Assembly: GCF_004329715.1 (NCBI RefSeq)
Contig: NZ_JXSY01000002.1
Coordinates: forward strand, 248,001 to 312,000
Reading direction: 5' to 3'
DNA length: 64,000 nt
Source: Bowmanella sp. JS7-9
GTDB taxonomy: Bacteria; Pseudomonadota; Gammaproteobacteria; Enterobacterales; Alteromonadaceae
Of the stretch, positions 24,140 through 33,625 are shown piece by piece. Below the pieces are notes generated by a model. It was given only the letters and a program-made list of their open reading frames with translations. It was not told where the DNA came from and did not search any database. Made by a program: the position numbers and the translations under genes. The first letter of the stretch is position 1; each line of letters starts with the position of its first letter.

Positions 24140-27100
24140 TGCAGATCTTAAACAGTTATCAATTGCCGCTTAATGGCATGTCACTGATTGAAGCCAGTGC
24201 CGGTACCGGTAAAACCTATACCATTGCCAACCTGTATTTGCGTCTGCTACTTGGCCGTGGCTGCGATCCACTAACTACCGAACAGATTCTTTTAGTAACT
24301 TTTACCAATGCCGCCACCGCTGAGCTGCGACAACGTATTCGGGCGCGCATTTATAGCGCCCATCAGGCGTTTTTACTGGGTGAGTCAGATGATGACTTTA
24401 TTCAGGCACTGATCAGCGCCAGTGAAGACATTGACACAGATATACGCCGACTTTATCTGGCGCTGCGCTGTATGGATGACGCGGCAATTTTTACCATTCA
24501 CGGGTTGTGTCAACGGATACTCAGTGAGTATGCCTTTGATAGCAACAGCGGCTTTGGATTGAGTTTGATTCTGGACGAAACGCCGTTGTTGCAGCGCGCC
24601 ATCGAGGATTTCTGGCGTTGTCACATCGTGACCTTACCCGCAGGGCAATTTGAACAGGTGAGTAAGGTCTGGGGCTCGCTGGATAAATTAATGCGCGAAG
24701 TGCGGCTGATTCTAAGCCGTGCCGCGCTGATCGATTACCCCGCAATGCCCGGCGGATTAAGTGAGGCGGAGCAGGACTATACCGACGCGATGTTGCAGGC
24801 CGCTATGCGTTGGCAAAACATGGATATGGCGGGCACGTTATTAAAGGCCGGATTACACAAAGGCCGTTGGCTCGGCAAGGCGGAAAATATTGCGACACTG
24901 AGCTCCCTATTGGAGGCGCGACGGTGGCAAGACCCCTGGCTTATCAATGCATTTGAAAACCTGAACGATGACAAGTTGGCGGGGGCAACAACCAAAAGTT
25001 CAACGCTGCCTGAGGATTTTAGTCTTGGCTGTTTTGAAGCGGCGAATCGTACCTTGCAGCGGTACCAGCAGGAAGCGTACTACGGTATTTTGCAGCAGGC
25101 TGTTGCGGTCATAAAGCAGCGCCTCGCCGCGGAAAAGGAAGTGCGTCAGGTGCAGTCCAGTGATGATTTGCTAGCTAAGGTGTATGCTGCGGTTCAGGCA
25201 AATCCCGCCTTGTGTGCGGCATTATTGCAACAATATCCTGTGGCGCTGATTGATGAGTTTCAGGACACCGATCCACAGCAATTTGGGATTTTTAATCAGA
25301 TTTACCGGGATGCGGGTGGGTTAATTATGATCGGCGATCCCAAACAGGCGATTTATGCATTCCGTGGCGCGGATATTTTCACCTATCTGCATGTAAAGCA
25401 GTTAGTGCCGGTCGAGCGCCAATTTACTCTGGGAACTAACTATCGCTCGCGGCGTCAGGTTGTAGAGGTGGTAAATGGGTTGTTTGCGCTGCGTCACAAC
25501 AGTTTTATGCAACAGCAGATCCCATTTCAGCCTGCCGAGGCCGGTAAAACGCCACGCTGGCAGGCACCGATAAATGCCGATACTGCACTGGAAGTCTTGC
25601 TGGCCGATGAGGCTGAAACCCAGCCAGAAGGCACTGCGCGGGAGTTAATGGCGAGGGAGTGTGCCTTGCGGATTGCGCGCTGGTTAAACTGGGGGCAGCA
25701 GGGAGAGGCACTCATAGACGGTCGGGCACTGCAGGCGGGTGATTGCTGCGTTCTGGTTCGCGATCGCACGGAGGCTGCCAGTATTCGCAAGGCGCTAACC
25801 GACGTGAATATCAGCAGCGTATTTATGGGGCGAAACAGCGTGTTTGCATCGGTCAGCGCCGAGCAGATGTTGCTGTTGATTCAGGCGCTGTTGGAGCCGG
25901 GTAATGATTACTTTTTACGTTCTGCGGTGGCCAGTCCCTGGCTGGGATATAGCGCAGAGGAACTGGATGGCCTGCTTCTAAATGATCTGGCGTGGCAGCG
26001 AATGGCCGATACGTTTTGGCACGCGAACCACTTGTGGGCATCCCACGGGATTATGCATGCCCTGATGCACATTGAGCAGGCGCTGGGCTTATATAGCCGG
26101 ATTATTCGCTTTGATCCCCAGCCAGAGCGGGTAATTACCGATTTTCGTCATCTTGCTGAACTGTTACAGGAAAAGTCTCAGCAACTGCATGGGATGCACC
26201 AATTAGTGCAATACCTGCTGGATGCAATTCATCACCCCGAACCTGATAACGAAATACAGCAACTGCGGCTGGAAAGCGATGCGAATCTGGTGCAAATCGT
26301 GACAATACACCGCAGTAAAGGTCTGCAATATCCATTGGTGTTTATGCCCTTCGTAACCCGGGTTAAAAAAGCCAGAGATGGGCTACATCACCAGGACACG
26401 CAGTTGGTGTATAAGGACGCAAGTGATGAAAAAGCCAAAGTGCAGGCTGATCAGGAGCGCCTCGCAGAAGATATTCGTTTGCTGTATGTCGGTCTGACCC
26501 GTGCGGAGCATCTGCTGTGTATCGGTCTGGTGGACATGGCAATCAGTGGTAAACAAAGTGGCCTGCAAGACACGGCAATTGGCTATTTGTTGCAGATGGA
26601 ACAATTGATTGGCGATACCAGTCAGGCCAGCCGACTAAGTCAGGCACTGGCTGCCTGGCATCAACAATGCCCGGCACAAATTGACGTCATCACGATCCCA
26701 CAACCTCCTGATGTATTTGTACCGCCGCAAGCGCAGCAGCAAACCTATCGCTGTGCCACCTTAAGCGCGCCAATAAAGCGCCGTTGGATGTTAACCAGCT
26801 ATTCTGCATTGGCGCGACAAACGAGCCATGCCGACTTACATGGTGATCAGCCGGGGTGGGACGAAGGGCAAACCCAATCGCATCTGCCAGCGGCGATTGC
26901 ACAAAGTGAGCTTACCCGCTTTCGTTTTGTCAAAGGGGCGCAGGCCGGATCATTTTTACATGCGGTATTTGAACATTGTCCGTTTAATCAGCCTCAACAA
27001 CTGGACTCGGTAGTGGCTGAACAGGCGACGTTTTTCGGTATTACCGAGCAAACCGGCGTGGCGCAGTGGCTGGCTGAGGTGCTGGCGACACCATTGGGCG

Positions 27101-27618
27101 TTGGCTGCGCACTTCAGCACTTATCTGCGGCAGATTATCTGGCTGAAATGGAGTTCCATATTCCACTCAAAGGTGTTTCCGCGCGGCAATTTAATCAGTG
27201 TTTACGTGACAACACGGAACTTACCTTTCCGCAATATCAGTTTGAGCAATTACAGGGCATGTTAAAGGGGTTTATTGACCTGACATTTTGCTATCAGGGA
27301 CGTTATTACGTGGCGGATTATAAGTCTAATCATCTTGGCGAGCGTTTTGAGGACTATGATGCAGGCCATTGCCATCAGGCAATGCAATCTCATGATTATT
27401 ATCTGCAGGCGGTGTTGTACTGCGTGGCTTTGCATCGCCATTTGCGTTTGCATCTCGCCGATTATGATTACCAGACTCACCATGGTGGTGCGTTGTATCT
27501 GTTTATCCGCGGGATGCATCCGGCGCAAGAGGGGCAGGGTATCGTACATTTCAAACCGCCGTACGCGCTGATAGAAAGCCTGGACCATTTATTCAGTGGT
27601 AAGGCGGTGACATGTTAG
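24139..27618 (+). CDS. recB: RecBCD enzyme subunit RecB (helicase-nuclease)
   Basis: A 1159-residue UvrD/Rep-type 3'-5' helicase with a C-terminal nuclease. Walker A SAGTGKT with Lys25; Walker B region LIDEFQDTDPQQFGIF; motif IV-VI blocks TNYRSRRQVVE, VTIHRSKGLQYPLVF and LYVGLTRAEHLL. The nuclease active site is intact: Asp1047 (FIDL), Asp1060 and Lys1062 (VADYKSNHLG), matching E. coli Asp1067, Asp1080 and Lys1082. It starts on the last base of recC and overlaps recD by 7 bp, so all three subunits are likely coupled. Confidence 0.98.
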   Translation: MQILNSYQLPLNGMSLIEASAGTGKTYTIANLYLRLLLGRGCDPLTTEQILLVTFTNAATAELRQRIRARIYSAHQAFLLGESDDDFIQALISASEDIDTDIRRLYLALRCMDDAAIFTIHGLCQRILSEYAFDSNSGFGLSLILDETPLLQRAIEDFWRCHIVTLPAGQFEQVSKVWGSLDKLMREVRLILSRAALIDYPAMPGGLSEAEQDYTDAMLQAAMRWQNMDMAGTLLKAGLHKGRWLGKAENIATLSSLLEARRWQDPWLINAFENLNDDKLAGATTKSSTLPEDFSLGCFEAANRTLQRYQQEAYYGILQQAVAVIKQRLAAEKEVRQVQSSDDLLAKVYAAVQANPALCAALLQQYPVALIDEFQDTDPQQFGIFNQIYRDAGGLIMIGDPKQAIYAFRGADIFTYLHVKQLVPVERQFTLGTNYRSRRQVVEVVNGLFALRHNSFMQQQIPFQPAEAGKTPRWQAPINADTALEVLLADEAETQPEGTARELMARECALRIARWLNWGQQGEALIDGRALQAGDCCVLVRDRTEAASIRKALTDVNISSVFMGRNSVFASVSAEQMLLLIQALLEPGNDYFLRSAVASPWLGYSAEELDGLLLNDLAWQRMADTFWHANHLWASHGIMHALMHIEQALGLYSRIIRFDPQPERVITDFRHLAELLQEKSQQLHGMHQLVQYLLDAIHHPEPDNEIQQLRLESDANLVQIVTIHRSKGLQYPLVFMPFVTRVKKARDGLHHQDTQLVYKDASDEKAKVQADQERLAEDIRLLYVGLTRAEHLLCIGLVDMAISGKQSGLQDTAIGYLLQMEQLIGDTSQASRLSQALAAWHQQCPAQIDVITIPQPPDVFVPPQAQQQTYRCATLSAPIKRRWMLTSYSALARQTSHADLHGDQPGWDEGQTQSHLPAAIAQSELTRFRFVKGAQAGSFLHAVFEHCPFNQPQQLDSVVAEQATFFGITEQTGVAQWLAEVLATPLGVGCALQHLSAADYLAEMEFHIPLKGVSARQFNQCLRDNTELTFPQYQFEQLQGMLKGFIDLTFCYQGRYYVADYKSNHLGERFEDYDAGHCHQAMQSHDYYLQAVLYCVALHRHLRLHLADYDYQTHHGGALYLFIRGMHPAQEGQGIVHFKPPYALIESLDHLFSGKAVTC

Positions 27619-29435
27619 TTCAGCACCCCATCATAGCAACGCTGCTGGAGCAGGGCGTGATTTCGTCTTTGGATTCTGCACTGGCACGTAATTTTCTGGA
27701 AGCCGGAGAATCATTGGATGCCGGGCTTTTGGCAGCCTGGGTTAGCCATCAGGTCAGTCGCCAGCAAACCTGCGTGATTTTGCAGGAAATTGGCCAGCCG
27801 TTTGCGCCGCTATTCAGCTTCAGTCAGATGCCAGACAGGATTTGTGAACAGAGCCACTGGATTGGTCTGCCAGCACAGACCAGGCCACTGGTATTGGATA
27901 ACGGCCGTCTGTATTTACGCCGTTACTGGCAGTATGAGCAGTCGTTGAGTAACGCGATTCGTATACGTGCCGGTCAGGTAACCGGCTGGTCAGCAGAGCA
28001 AATTAAGCCATTATTGGATGAATTATTTGCGCCATCTGTTGAACTGGATTGGCAGAAAATCGCGGTGGCCAGTGCCGCGTTAAATAAATTCAGTATTATC
28101 ACCGGTGGCCCCGGTACAGGCAAAACGACCACGGTTACCCGCCTGCTGGCGTTACTTAGCCGGTTGGCGGGCACGGTTAATCGGCCACTGAATATTGCGC
28201 TGGCCGCACCCACCGGCAAAGCGGCGGCGCGCCTGAGTGAGTCCATTGCAGGGGCGCTGGAAAAATTGCCAGCAGATTTTCGCGCGGGTCTGCATGCAAA
28301 AACTACCACGATTCACCGCTTGCTGGGCTCCATACCGGGTCGGACTGGTTTTAATCACCACAGCGACAACCCACTGAATATCGACCTGCTGGTGGTTGAT
28401 GAAGCATCGATGGTGGACTTGCCACTGATGAGTAAGTTGTTTGAAGCGTTGCCTGCCGAGGCACAGGTTATTTTACTCGGTGATCAGCAGCAATTAGCGT
28501 CCGTCGAAGTAGGCTCAGTACTGGCCGATTTGTGCGCCTTTAGCGAGGGAGAAACCCGCTTTAACGCGGATTTTGCTGCGCAGATATCAGCAATTTGTGC
28601 GGTTGAATTACCCGCTTTCGGCACACTGTCCCGCATTCAGAATAATCTGGTGGTCCTGCAGAAAAGTCACCGGTTCGATGCAGCTGGCGGAGTAGGGCGT
28701 CTTGCCCGTCAGGTACTGGCACAGGATTTACCCGCCAGCCTGGCCTGTTTTGAGGATTTTCCACAGCAATTGAGCTGGGATTCTAACCCCACAACAGAAC
28801 AACTGGTCAGCCAATGCTGTACGTCGTTACAAGGCTATTTTGATGCGTTAGCGCAGGATGATATTTGCCGGGCATTTCGCGTCTTGTCTGCCAACCAGTT
28901 ACTGTGCGCGACACGACGTGGCCGGTTTGGTACGGAGGCACTGAACCAGGCGATTGAACAGCGCCTGATGCAACAGGGATTAATTGGCCGGACTGATGGA
29001 TTTTACCCCGGGCGCGCGTTAATGGTGACACAAAATGACCATAGTGTGGGCGTGTATAACGGTGATATCGGTATTGTCTGGCCAGATGCGACAGATCAGG
29101 GCCTGTTGAAAGTGTGGTTTATGGATGCCGGCAATCAGTTAAGAGGTATTTTGCCTGGCCGTATTCCGGCGGTGGAAAGTCTGTACGCGATGACAGTGCA
29201 TAAAAGTCAGGGGTCAGAGTTTGACCACGTGTTGATGGTGTTGCCGGGCGCCGATGAACAAACCCTGTTTAAGGGCTTAAACCGTGAAATGTTGTACACA
29301 GGCGTTACGCGCGCTAAACAGCGTTTTAGTTTATTCGCTGCTAAGGCGCCGCTGGGTATGTGTCTTGAACAGCAATGTGCCCGCACCTCGGGTTTGTCAG
29401 ATCGCCTGGCAGCGGACTCAGAAACAGGAAATTAA
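27612..29435 (+). CDS. recD: RecBCD enzyme subunit RecD (5'-3' helicase)
   Basis: A 607-residue SF1B helicase (E. coli 608) and the fast motor of RecBCD. Walker A TGGPGTGKTTT has Lys171; other blocks are AAPTGKAAARLSESI, TIHRLLGSIPG, LLVVDEASMVDLPLM, LLGDQQQLASVEVGSVL and, at the C-terminus, AMTVHKSQGSEFDHVLMVLP and LYTGVTRAKQRF. The ATG at 27612 lies inside the end of recB. A GNAT gene starts 4 bp after its stop and is probably in the same transcript. Confidence 0.98.
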   Translation: MLVQHPIIATLLEQGVISSLDSALARNFLEAGESLDAGLLAAWVSHQVSRQQTCVILQEIGQPFAPLFSFSQMPDRICEQSHWIGLPAQTRPLVLDNGRLYLRRYWQYEQSLSNAIRIRAGQVTGWSAEQIKPLLDELFAPSVELDWQKIAVASAALNKFSIITGGPGTGKTTTVTRLLALLSRLAGTVNRPLNIALAAPTGKAAARLSESIAGALEKLPADFRAGLHAKTTTIHRLLGSIPGRTGFNHHSDNPLNIDLLVVDEASMVDLPLMSKLFEALPAEAQVILLGDQQQLASVEVGSVLADLCAFSEGETRFNADFAAQISAICAVELPAFGTLSRIQNNLVVLQKSHRFDAAGGVGRLARQVLAQDLPASLACFEDFPQQLSWDSNPTTEQLVSQCCTSLQGYFDALAQDDICRAFRVLSANQLLCATRRGRFGTEALNQAIEQRLMQQGLIGRTDGFYPGRALMVTQNDHSVGVYNGDIGIVWPDATDQGLLKVWFMDAGNQLRGILPGRIPAVESLYAMTVHKSQGSEFDHVLMVLPGADEQTLFKGLNREMLYTGVTRAKQRFSLFAAKAPLGMCLEQQCARTSGLSDRLAADSETGN

Positions 29436-29439
29436 AGTT

Positions 29440-29964
29440 ATGTTGCATTTTACGACTGAGCGTATGCAGGTTCGCGATGTGCGTGATCAGGATGCCGCGG
29501 CCATTTTTCGTCTGTTCACTGATCCGGTCTGCATCCAGTTTATTGGTGATAAAGGTTTTACCTGCGAGGCGGATGCATTGGCCTATATTCACAGCGGGCC
29601 GCAAGCGTCCTACGCAGAATATGGCTTTGGATTGTGGGCGTTGGTGGATAAGGCGAGCGACGAGGTTCTCGGCCTGGCCGGATTACTACAGCGGCCTTAC
29701 CTGAGCTATCCGGATGTGGGTTATGCGTTACTGCCTGAATGGCGCGGTATGGGGTTGGCCAGCGAGGCGGTCGGCGCGGTTGTCGACTACGCAATTAATC
29801 GCCTACAGCAGCCGCATTTACTGGCGATGATTGATCGGGACAATCAGGCATCTATTAATGTAGTAACGTCACTAGGATTCGCTTTTAACGGCTATTTATC
29901 TGTCGGTCAGCACATTAAGCGCTGTAACCTGTATAGCTTACATGGCAAGATCTACCCCAGTTAA
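29440..29964 (+). CDS. RimJ/RimL-type GNAT acetyltransferase
   Basis: A 174-residue GNAT protein of the RimJ/RimL subgroup: TERMQVRDVRDQDAAAIFRLF at the N-terminus, acetyl-CoA loop region LLPEWRGMGLASEAVGAVVDYA, and the C-terminal DRDNQASINVVTSLGFAFNGYL. The substrate is unknown (protein N-termini or small amines are typical). The frame opens at 29284 inside recD, but the ATG at 29440, 4 bp after the recD stop and behind AGGAA, is the start. It is followed 16 bp later by the csdA-csdE fusion. Confidence 0.88.
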   Translation: MLHFTTERMQVRDVRDQDAAAIFRLFTDPVCIQFIGDKGFTCEADALAYIHSGPQASYAEYGFGLWALVDKASDEVLGLAGLLQRPYLSYPDVGYALLPEWRGMGLASEAVGAVVDYAINRLQQPHLLAMIDRDNQASINVVTSLGFAFNGYLSVGQHIKRCNLYSLHGKIYPS

Positions 29965-29980
29965 GCTTTGTTTCGCCACT

Positions 29981-31591
29981 ATGTCTCATTTACGTACTCA
30001 GTTTCCGTTTTTCCGCCAGCATCCCGAACTGGTGTATTTTGACAGTGCAGCCACCGCACAGGTGCCGCAGACGGTCGTGGATGCGATCACTGACTATTAC
30101 ATCCGCGCAAAGGTCAATGTGCATCGTTCAGGTTATCGCCTGGCGAGTCAGTTAACCGATCGTTTTGAACAAGTGCGCTCGGATGTCGCGACATACATCA
30201 ATGCGCCGTCAGCGCGTCAAATCGTGTTTACCTACGGTACCACCGACGGGTTTAATTTACTCGCACAGGCGCTGTCGAGCAGGCTCAAAGCGGGTGATGA
30301 GATTATCCTGACTGAAGCGGAACACCACGCCAATTTGGTTCCCTGGCAACAACTGGCACACAAGCTGGGATTGGTGCTCCGCTGGATCCCGGTTGATAAG
30401 CATGGTGCTATTCAGTGGCAACAGCTGGACTCGCTGTTAAGCCAACGCACGCGACTGGTGTGTTTTGCCCATGCATCCAATACGTTGGGAGCCTATGCGC
30501 CGATAAAGACGCTGGTGGCAAAGATCCATGCAGTGGGGGCGCTATGCATTGTCGATGGCGCGCAGGCGATTGCCCATTGTCAGGTTGATGTGCAGGCCAT
30601 GGATTGTGACGCCTATCTGTTCAGTGGGCATAAGTTGTATGGACCGACCGGGGTGGGCGTGTTGTATGCTCGCGAGGGATTATTGGACGATGCTGCTGTA
30701 TATCGCAGCGGCGGTGAGATGGTTCAGCAGGTTGCTAAGTCCCACAGTGAATTTCAACCGATGCCACTAAAATATGAGGCCGGCACGCCGAATATCAGTG
30801 CGGTATTGGGCCTGGGCGCGGCGATTGCCTGGTGCAGAGATAATTTAACAGACGCGATATTTGCCCATGAACAGCAAATTTATCGTGATTTGCGTCAGGG
30901 ATTAAGTGCGCGAGCAGGCATTGAGCTGGTAGGGGAAGATACCGACGGTGTGCCGCTGATATTGTTCAAATCTGCTCAGTTACATCCGCAGGATCTGGCG
31001 TTGGCGCTGGATGCGCAAAATATTTGTGTCAGGACGGGTAAACACTGCGCCATGGTGCTGCACGATGCGTTACACAGCGATGGATTGGTGCGCTTGTCAG
31101 TCGCTGCGTATAACAACCGTCAGGACGTTGAACGCTTTTTCAGTGCGCTGGACAGGGCGTTGACTATCGAAGACGACGATATGGCGCTACCCACTGCACA
31201 GTTGCCAGAGTTAGATGAACTGCGCAGCGCCAAGGGGTGGGAGAATAAATACCGGCAGATTATGTTACTCGGTAAGCAGTTGCCCAAGATCCCCACAGAG
31301 CAACAAAGCCCTGACAGCCTGATAGAAGGGTGTGAAAGTCCGGTATACCTGCTGGCGGCAGAGCGCAGCGGCCGTTGGCAGTTTCAGGCTGACTCGCCGA
31401 GCAAGATCATTCGGGGCTTGCTGATGGTGATTTTACTGCCCCTGCAACAGCAGCCCCGCGAGGCGATCAATGAATTTGACGTCGATGCCTATCTGCATGA
31501 ACTCGGGGTGGCACACTTTCTGTCACAAAGCCGACAAAATGGTCTGCGCGCCGTTATCGAACGCCTGAAAACCTTATCCGGGCTGAGCTGA
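29981..31591 (+). CDS. CsdA-CsdE fusion: cysteine desulfurase with C-terminal SufE-like sulfur acceptor
   Basis: A 536-residue two-domain protein. Residues 1-400 are a group II cysteine desulfurase (CsdA/SufS type): PLP lysine Lys218 in FSGHKLYGPTG and active Cys356 in RTGKHCAMVL. Residues about 405-536 are a SufE/CsdE domain whose acceptor Cys451 sits in LIEGCESPVYL. In E. coli CsdA and CsdE are separate proteins that pass sulfur on, with CsdL/TcdA encoded beside them; tcdA is convergent here, which supports a Csd rather than Suf identity. ATG 29981 is preferred to an earlier frame overlapping the GNAT gene. It overlaps tcdA by 18 bp tail-to-tail. Confidence 0.93.
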   Translation: MSHLRTQFPFFRQHPELVYFDSAATAQVPQTVVDAITDYYIRAKVNVHRSGYRLASQLTDRFEQVRSDVATYINAPSARQIVFTYGTTDGFNLLAQALSSRLKAGDEIILTEAEHHANLVPWQQLAHKLGLVLRWIPVDKHGAIQWQQLDSLLSQRTRLVCFAHASNTLGAYAPIKTLVAKIHAVGALCIVDGAQAIAHCQVDVQAMDCDAYLFSGHKLYGPTGVGVLYAREGLLDDAAVYRSGGEMVQQVAKSHSEFQPMPLKYEAGTPNISAVLGLGAAIAWCRDNLTDAIFAHEQQIYRDLRQGLSARAGIELVGEDTDGVPLILFKSAQLHPQDLALALDAQNICVRTGKHCAMVLHDALHSDGLVRLSVAAYNNRQDVERFFSALDRALTIEDDDMALPTAQLPELDELRSAKGWENKYRQIMLLGKQLPKIPTEQQSPDSLIEGCESPVYLLAAERSGRWQFQADSPSKIIRGLLMVILLPLQQQPREAINEFDVDAYLHELGVAHFLSQSRQNGLRAVIERLKTLSGLS

Positions 31592-32371
31592 GGCGCGGCG
31601 CTGGAGCTTTTCCAGAACGCGGGCAACAGCGACAAAACCGAAAGTGGCAGTAACCACCACCGCCGCGCCAAACCCACTGTTGCAATCCAGCTTAGTACTG
31701 CCACTGAGTCCGGCTTTGCTACTACAGGTTTCGCCATCAGCGGCCGGATAAGTCAGTTGTTCGGTTGAAAACACACAATCAATTCCGAATTTACGCGCGG
31801 GATTTTTACTAAACCCATGTTGCTGACGCAGGCGATTGCGTAATTTTGCCGCCAGAGGATCCTGAATAGTTTTGGTCAGATCGGCGACCTGAATTTGTGT
31901 AGGATCTTTTTGTCCGCCGGCTCCGCCGATGGTAATCAAGGGGATCTTGTGACGTTTGCAGTGCAGAATAATCGCAATTTTGGCGCTGATGCTGTCTGTT
32001 GCGTCAACCACATAATCAAACCCCTGACTGACAGAAAGGTGCGAGGCGACATTATCCGGCGTGACAAAATCCTCGATACAGTTCACATGGCAATCCGGAT
32101 TGATCAAAGCAATTCTGGCAGCCATCGCCTCGGTTTTGTCTTGTCCAACCGTGCTGTGCATCGCATGGATCTGCCGATTGGTATTGGTGACGCAAATGTC
32201 ATCCAAATCAATCAGGGTAATCTGGCCGATGGCGGTACGCGCCAGTGCCTCTGCCACCCAACTACCGACACCACCTATACCGATCACTGCCACATGCGCC
32301 TTTGCAAAGGCTGTAGTGGCCTGTTTGCCATATAGACGCTGTGTGCCGCCGAAGCGTTGTTCAAACTGCAT
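31574..32371 (-). CDS. tcdA: tRNA threonylcarbamoyladenosine dehydratase TcdA (CsdL)
   Basis: A 265-residue E1-like enzyme (E. coli 268) that cyclises t6A37 to ct6A in tRNAs reading ANN codons, with help from the CsdA-CsdE sulfur relay. Visible are the ATP-binding VIGIGGVGSWVAEALART, the LIDLDDICVTNTNRQ block, VDATDSISAKIA and TIGGAGGQKDPT. The frame runs to 32587 but the family start is MQFEQRFGGTQRLYG at 32371, behind GAGGT. Its position beside the csdA-csdE fusion matches the functional link known in E. coli. Confidence 0.95.
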   Translation of the reverse strand: MQFEQRFGGTQRLYGKQATTAFAKAHVAVIGIGGVGSWVAEALARTAIGQITLIDLDDICVTNTNRQIHAMHSTVGQDKTEAMAARIALINPDCHVNCIEDFVTPDNVASHLSVSQGFDYVVDATDSISAKIAIILHCKRHKIPLITIGGAGGQKDPTQIQVADLTKTIQDPLAAKLRNRLRQQHGFSKNPARKFGIDCVFSTEQLTYPAADGETCSSKAGLSGSTKLDCNSGFGAAVVVTATFGFVAVARVLEKLQRRASAQPG

Positions 32372-32500
32372 TCTTGTTACCTCAATTTCGGGCGCGAAGT
32401 ATATCATGGCTGCTGCGTTCGTCGAGGTTGTCAAAATCTGATCCAACGAAGAGGATTTTTCGTTAGACTGCATGCAGTTGATCGGGCAACGGAGCGGCAC

Positions 32501-33340
32501 ATGCATTATCGGGCAATTAAACAAAAAGTAAGCGGGATTCAAACCAGTGACGGAGCGGGCGTTAGTCTTAAACGTATCATCGGTCAACCCGCGTTACGAA
32601 ATCTGGATCCATTTTTGATGTTGGATGAGTTTGGCTCCGATCAACCTGACGATTATCTGGCTGGTTTTCCGAATCACCCTCACCGTGGCTTTCAGACCGT
32701 GACCTATATGCTGCAGGGTAAAATGGCCCATGCGGACTCTGCGGGTAATGAAGGCCTGATTGAAAGCGGTGGGATTCAATGGATGAATGCCGGTAGTGGC
32801 ATTATTCATTCGGAGATGCCGCGCCAGACTGAGGGACTGTTACGTGGATTTCAGCTTTGGGTGAATCTGCCCGCCAGTGAAAAAATGTCCTCACCCGGTT
32901 ATCAGGACATCGCGCCTGAAGATGTGCCGGTACTGGAAAAAGGCGAACTTCAGGTCAAAGTATTGGCCGGTGAATTCGAGGGCGTAGCCGGGCCGGTAAA
33001 AAATGTTGCGGTGGAGCCACTGTTCTTAGATGTGCGCAGTGTCGGCGCGGCGACGCTGGCGATGCCGCTGCCGGCTATGTTGAATGCTTTTGTGTACTGT
33101 TTTGAAGGTCAGGCAGAGTTGGCCGGTAAGATTTTACAAAAAGGCGAACTGGCAGTGCTGGATACCGGCAATACCCTGAAAATCGCATTGAAGTCAGACA
33201 GTGCCTGCATCATCGTCGCGGCAAGACCGATTGAGGAGCCGATTGTGCAATATGGCCCGTTTGTGATGAACAGCGAGGCTGAAATCCGTCAGGCGTTAAT
33301 GGACTATCAGCAAGGCAGGTTAGTTCGCTCCGTCACCTGA
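32501..33340 (+). CDS. Pirin-family cupin protein
   Basis: A 279-residue bicupin. The pirin metal site is present: His59 and His61 (NHPHRGFQTVTYML), His103 and Glu105 (GIIHSEMP), the pattern of E. coli YhhW, which has quercetin 2,3-dioxygenase activity in vitro. The physiological substrate of bacterial pirins is mostly unknown. The start is ATG 32501, seven bases after GGAG; the frame runs farther upstream without support. It is divergent from tcdA and overlaps the convergent lipoprotein gene by 21 bp at its end. Confidence 0.9.
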   Translation: MHYRAIKQKVSGIQTSDGAGVSLKRIIGQPALRNLDPFLMLDEFGSDQPDDYLAGFPNHPHRGFQTVTYMLQGKMAHADSAGNEGLIESGGIQWMNAGSGIIHSEMPRQTEGLLRGFQLWVNLPASEKMSSPGYQDIAPEDVPVLEKGELQVKVLAGEFEGVAGPVKNVAVEPLFLDVRSVGAATLAMPLPAMLNAFVYCFEGQAELAGKILQKGELAVLDTGNTLKIALKSDSACIIVAARPIEEPIVQYGPFVMNSEAEIRQALMDYQQGRLVRSVT

Positions 33341-33625
33341 GTTATCTGGCTGTTTCATCTCATCGATCTTCATATCATGTCCGGGGCAGATGGTTTCATA
33401 TTCATCCCGGTAATAGCGAAACTCGGTACAGGCCTGATCGAAGCGGCGGCGGGCCTCGGTGACTTGCTGTGGATTTTGATTATGCTGAATCTGGTAAATC
33501 AGCATCTGACACTCCCGCTGCTGTGATAATACGTCGAGCAATTGTTCACAATCCTGTGGCTTACTGCTACACCCCGATAAAACCGCAACTATCCCGCATC
33601 CAACTGTTTTGGTGATATTTTTCAT
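33320..33625 (-). CDS. Small putative lipoprotein
   Basis: A 101-residue protein with a lipoprotein signal peptide: MKNITKTVGCGIVAV, then lipobox LSGC with lipidated Cys19. The residue after Cys is Ser, which favours the outer membrane. The mature part is highly charged, helical and has three more cysteines (residues 26, 38 and 66) plus one near the C-terminus. No family is recognised. Its ATG overlaps the stop of the upstream REC-TPR gene (ATGA), so the two are probably translated together and may work together. It overlaps the pirin gene tail-to-tail. Confidence 0.75.
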   Translation of the reverse strand: MKNITKTVGCGIVAVLSGCSSKPQDCEQLLDVLSQQRECQMLIYQIQHNQNPQQVTEARRRFDQACTEFRYYRDEYETICPGHDMKIDEMKQPDNSGDGAN

